20,956 nt of DNA. Source: Nitrospirota bacterium. Its GTDB lineage: Bacteria > Nitrospirota > Nitrospiria > Nitrospirales > NS-4. The position numbers were made by a program, and so were the translations under genes. This document shows, in pieces, positions 19,708 through 20,956 of the stretch. The DNA lies in NCBI GenBank assembly GCA_005877855.1, contig VBOF01000068.1, positions 1 to 20,956 on the forward strand. The letters are read 5' to 3'. Within the stretch, counting starts at the first letter, position 1, and each line of letters starts with the position of its first letter. The notes beneath the pieces were generated by a model. The model was not told the DNA's origin and did no database searches. It saw only the letters and a list, made by a program, of their open reading frames with translations.

Positions 19708-20231
19708 GGCTTCTTTTCTGGCGTAGCCTTCGGTGGATGTTCTACCTTGAGGATATTGACGTCAAACGTGAGATCTTTGCCGGCGAGAGGATGGTTGGTG
19801 TCGATCACCACCGAGTCACCTTTGATCTCGAGCACCTTGGCTGACTGGCCGGTCGCAGATCGCAGCATCGCGCCTACTTTGGCTTCTGGCGGCACGTTCT
19901 TCTTCGGCACCGTGATGATTCTCGTCTTGTCGTAGAGGCCATAGGCATCCGCCGCCTGTATCGTCACGCGTTTCTTGTCCCCGGCCCTCAGGCCGACCAA
20001 CGCCTTCTCCAGACCGGAAATGATCTGGTGGCCGCCATGCACGTAGGAAAACGGCGCCTGGCCGGCCGTGCTATCCGCCACCGTCTTGTCCGGCAGCGTC
20101 AACGTGTACTCCAGGGTCACTTGCATCCCGTCCGCGATCTGCAGCGCCTTCTCGGCAGAGGCCTGCCCGTTCAGCCATGTGCCGCTTACGACCAACGCCG
20201 CCGACACCGCCGCAATTCCTGCCCGCCTCAT
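19704..20231 (-). CDS. Periplasmic FKBP-type peptidyl-prolyl isomerase (SlyD-like)
   Basis: This 175-residue prolyl isomerase catalyses cis/trans isomerisation and probably assists protein folding in the periplasm. A signal peptide occupies about residues 1-26 (cut near ASA). The FKBP core includes VTLEYTLTLPDKTV, FSYVHGGHQIISGLEKALVG (61-80) and the C-terminal NHPLAGKDLTFDVNIL (146-161). The inserted segment between them (about 95-145) matches the SlyD-type insert-in-flap chaperone domain. No histidine-rich SlyD metal tail is present. AAAGGAG lies 7 bases before the ATG on the minus strand. The gene heads the minus-strand set FKBP-deacetylase-GNAT. Confidence 0.9.
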   Translation of the reverse strand: MRRAGIAAVSAALVVSGTWLNGQASAEKALQIADGMQVTLEYTLTLPDKTVADSTAGQAPFSYVHGGHQIISGLEKALVGLRAGDKKRVTIQAADAYGLYDKTRIITVPKKNVPPEAKVGAMLRSATGQSAKVLEIKGDSVVIDTNHPLAGKDLTFDVNILKVEHPPKATPEKKP

Positions 20232-20340
20232 GACTCGCTCCTTTCATCCGAAGTATGCGGCCAGCATACCACAGCCTCTCTGCAGGATGAGAGAAAAAAC
20301 TCTCCACTCTGGGGAAAAGACCTGGTAAGATGCGGGCGCC

Positions 20341-20955
20341 ATGAAGCTCCATCCCGTCATCCTGCGGCTCTTGCCAGAGGATCTGCGCCTCCGTGGGCTG
20401 GCGCGCCTGCAGGCCCAGAGCCGGCGTGCGCGCGAGGCCTTGGCGCTGAGTTGCGAAGCCAGCGGGGTCAGCCTCGGGCCACTGGAGAAGGGTGACCGCA
20501 ATGCCCCGCTTCCCTTCCGCGGGACCTTCTGGTCCCTCTCGCACAAGCCGCGGTTCGTGGCGGCCGTCGTGGGACCCGTGCCCATCGGCATCGACATCGA
20601 GGAGATCACGCCCCGCACCGAGGGGCTCCTCGATTACATCGCGAGCACAGCGGAATGGGCGCTGGCGGATCTGAGCTGGGAGACGTTCTTCCGCTTCTGG
20701 ACGGCGAAAGAGGCCGTGCTGAAAACCGTCGGCGTGGGCCTCGCGCACCTTACGAAGGCCCGCATCCACGCGATCCTCGACCCCGACAATCTCATCGTGG
20801 CGTACGCCTCCAAGCTTTGGGCTGTGCGCCACTTCCGCTTCCAGGATCACATCGTCTCGCTGACGCACGACGGCCACGAGATCACCTGGAACCTTGTGCT
20901 CGAACCCCACGTCCTCGACAACCCCGTACCCGTTCCACCGCAGCCACAGGCATAA
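20341..20955 (+). CDS. 4'-phosphopantetheinyl transferase (Sfp/AcpT type)
   Basis: This 204-residue enzyme transfers phosphopantetheine from CoA to the serine of carrier proteins. Diagnostic motifs are WSLSHK (64-69), GIDIE (83-87, Mg/CoA binding) and FWTAKEAVLK (119-128), the WxxKEAxxK signature. The first 40 residues form a normal N-terminal half. The complete gene ends one base before the window edge. It is transcribed divergently from the FKBP gene across a 109-base gap. It lies about 4 kb from the ole/fab block, whose ACP (Ser40) is a plausible but unproven substrate; a separate AcpS may serve housekeeping ACP. The ribosome site is weak. Confidence 0.9.
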   Translation: MKLHPVILRLLPEDLRLRGLARLQAQSRRAREALALSCEASGVSLGPLEKGDRNAPLPFRGTFWSLSHKPRFVAAVVGPVPIGIDIEEITPRTEGLLDYIASTAEWALADLSWETFFRFWTAKEAVLKTVGVGLAHLTKARIHAILDPDNLIVAYASKLWAVRHFRFQDHIVSLTHDGHEITWNLVLEPHVLDNPVPVPPQPQA

Positions 20956-20956
20956 G

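Noticed and set aside
20289..20304. GAGAG-A6-CTCTC hairpin between the FKBP and PPTase genes as a terminator
   Set aside because: It lies between divergent starts, not gene ends, the stem is only 5 bases and no U-run follows.

Overview
The window looks like a chromosome segment of a GC-rich Gram-negative-type bacterium. It encodes periplasmic proteins with signal peptides, has a good sigma-54 promoter match, and carries dispersed palindromic repeats of a kind seen in many environmental genomes. A Nitrospira-like or related lineage is my guess from the DUF4926/DUF6883 pair and the general gene style. Nothing in the sequence proves the taxonomy, and it may be a metagenome assembly.

Layout. Positions 1-4584 hold glutamate synthase: gltB (5' end outside the window, broken near its 3' end) overlapping gltD. 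A membrane-anchored pentapeptide-repeat protein follows (4627-5400). From a recognisable promoter at about 5405, a tightly packed same-strand block runs to 16563: oleA, oleB, oleC, oleD, a FabF-type ketosynthase, an acyl carrier protein, two adjacent phytoene-desaturase/retinol-saturase-like FAD enzymes (the first broken by a frameshift), fabG, fabZ and fabI. After this comes a repeat-bearing, AT-richer patch (16564-18288) with an orphan two-helix membrane protein, a DUF4926 gene and a broken DUF6883 gene. A small exported protein behind a sigma-54 promoter follows. On the minus strand lie FKBP, polysaccharide deacetylase and GNAT genes. A complete 4'-phosphopantetheinyl transferase closes the window on the plus strand.

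How the genes work together. OleA, B, C and D are the known head-to-head hydrocarbon enzymes: Claisen condensation of two acyl chains, ketone reduction, beta-lactone formation and decarboxylation to a long-chain internal alkene. Here they sit in one apparent operon with a nearly self-contained type II fatty-acid elongation set (ketosynthase, ACP, ketoreductase, dehydratase, enoyl reductase) plus two flavin desaturase/saturase-like enzymes. The simplest reading is a dedicated pathway that builds an unusual acyl chain on its own ACP, modifies it by FAD-dependent redox chemistry, and dimerises it into a very long hydrocarbon. The PPTase nearby could activate the ACP. The product cannot be read from the sequence.

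A second theme is damage. Four genes (gltB, the first FAD enzyme, DUF6883, GNAT) each appear to lack an internal piece of very roughly 90-150 bases, three of them with a frame change. This recurrence suggests an assembly or sequencing problem as much as biology.
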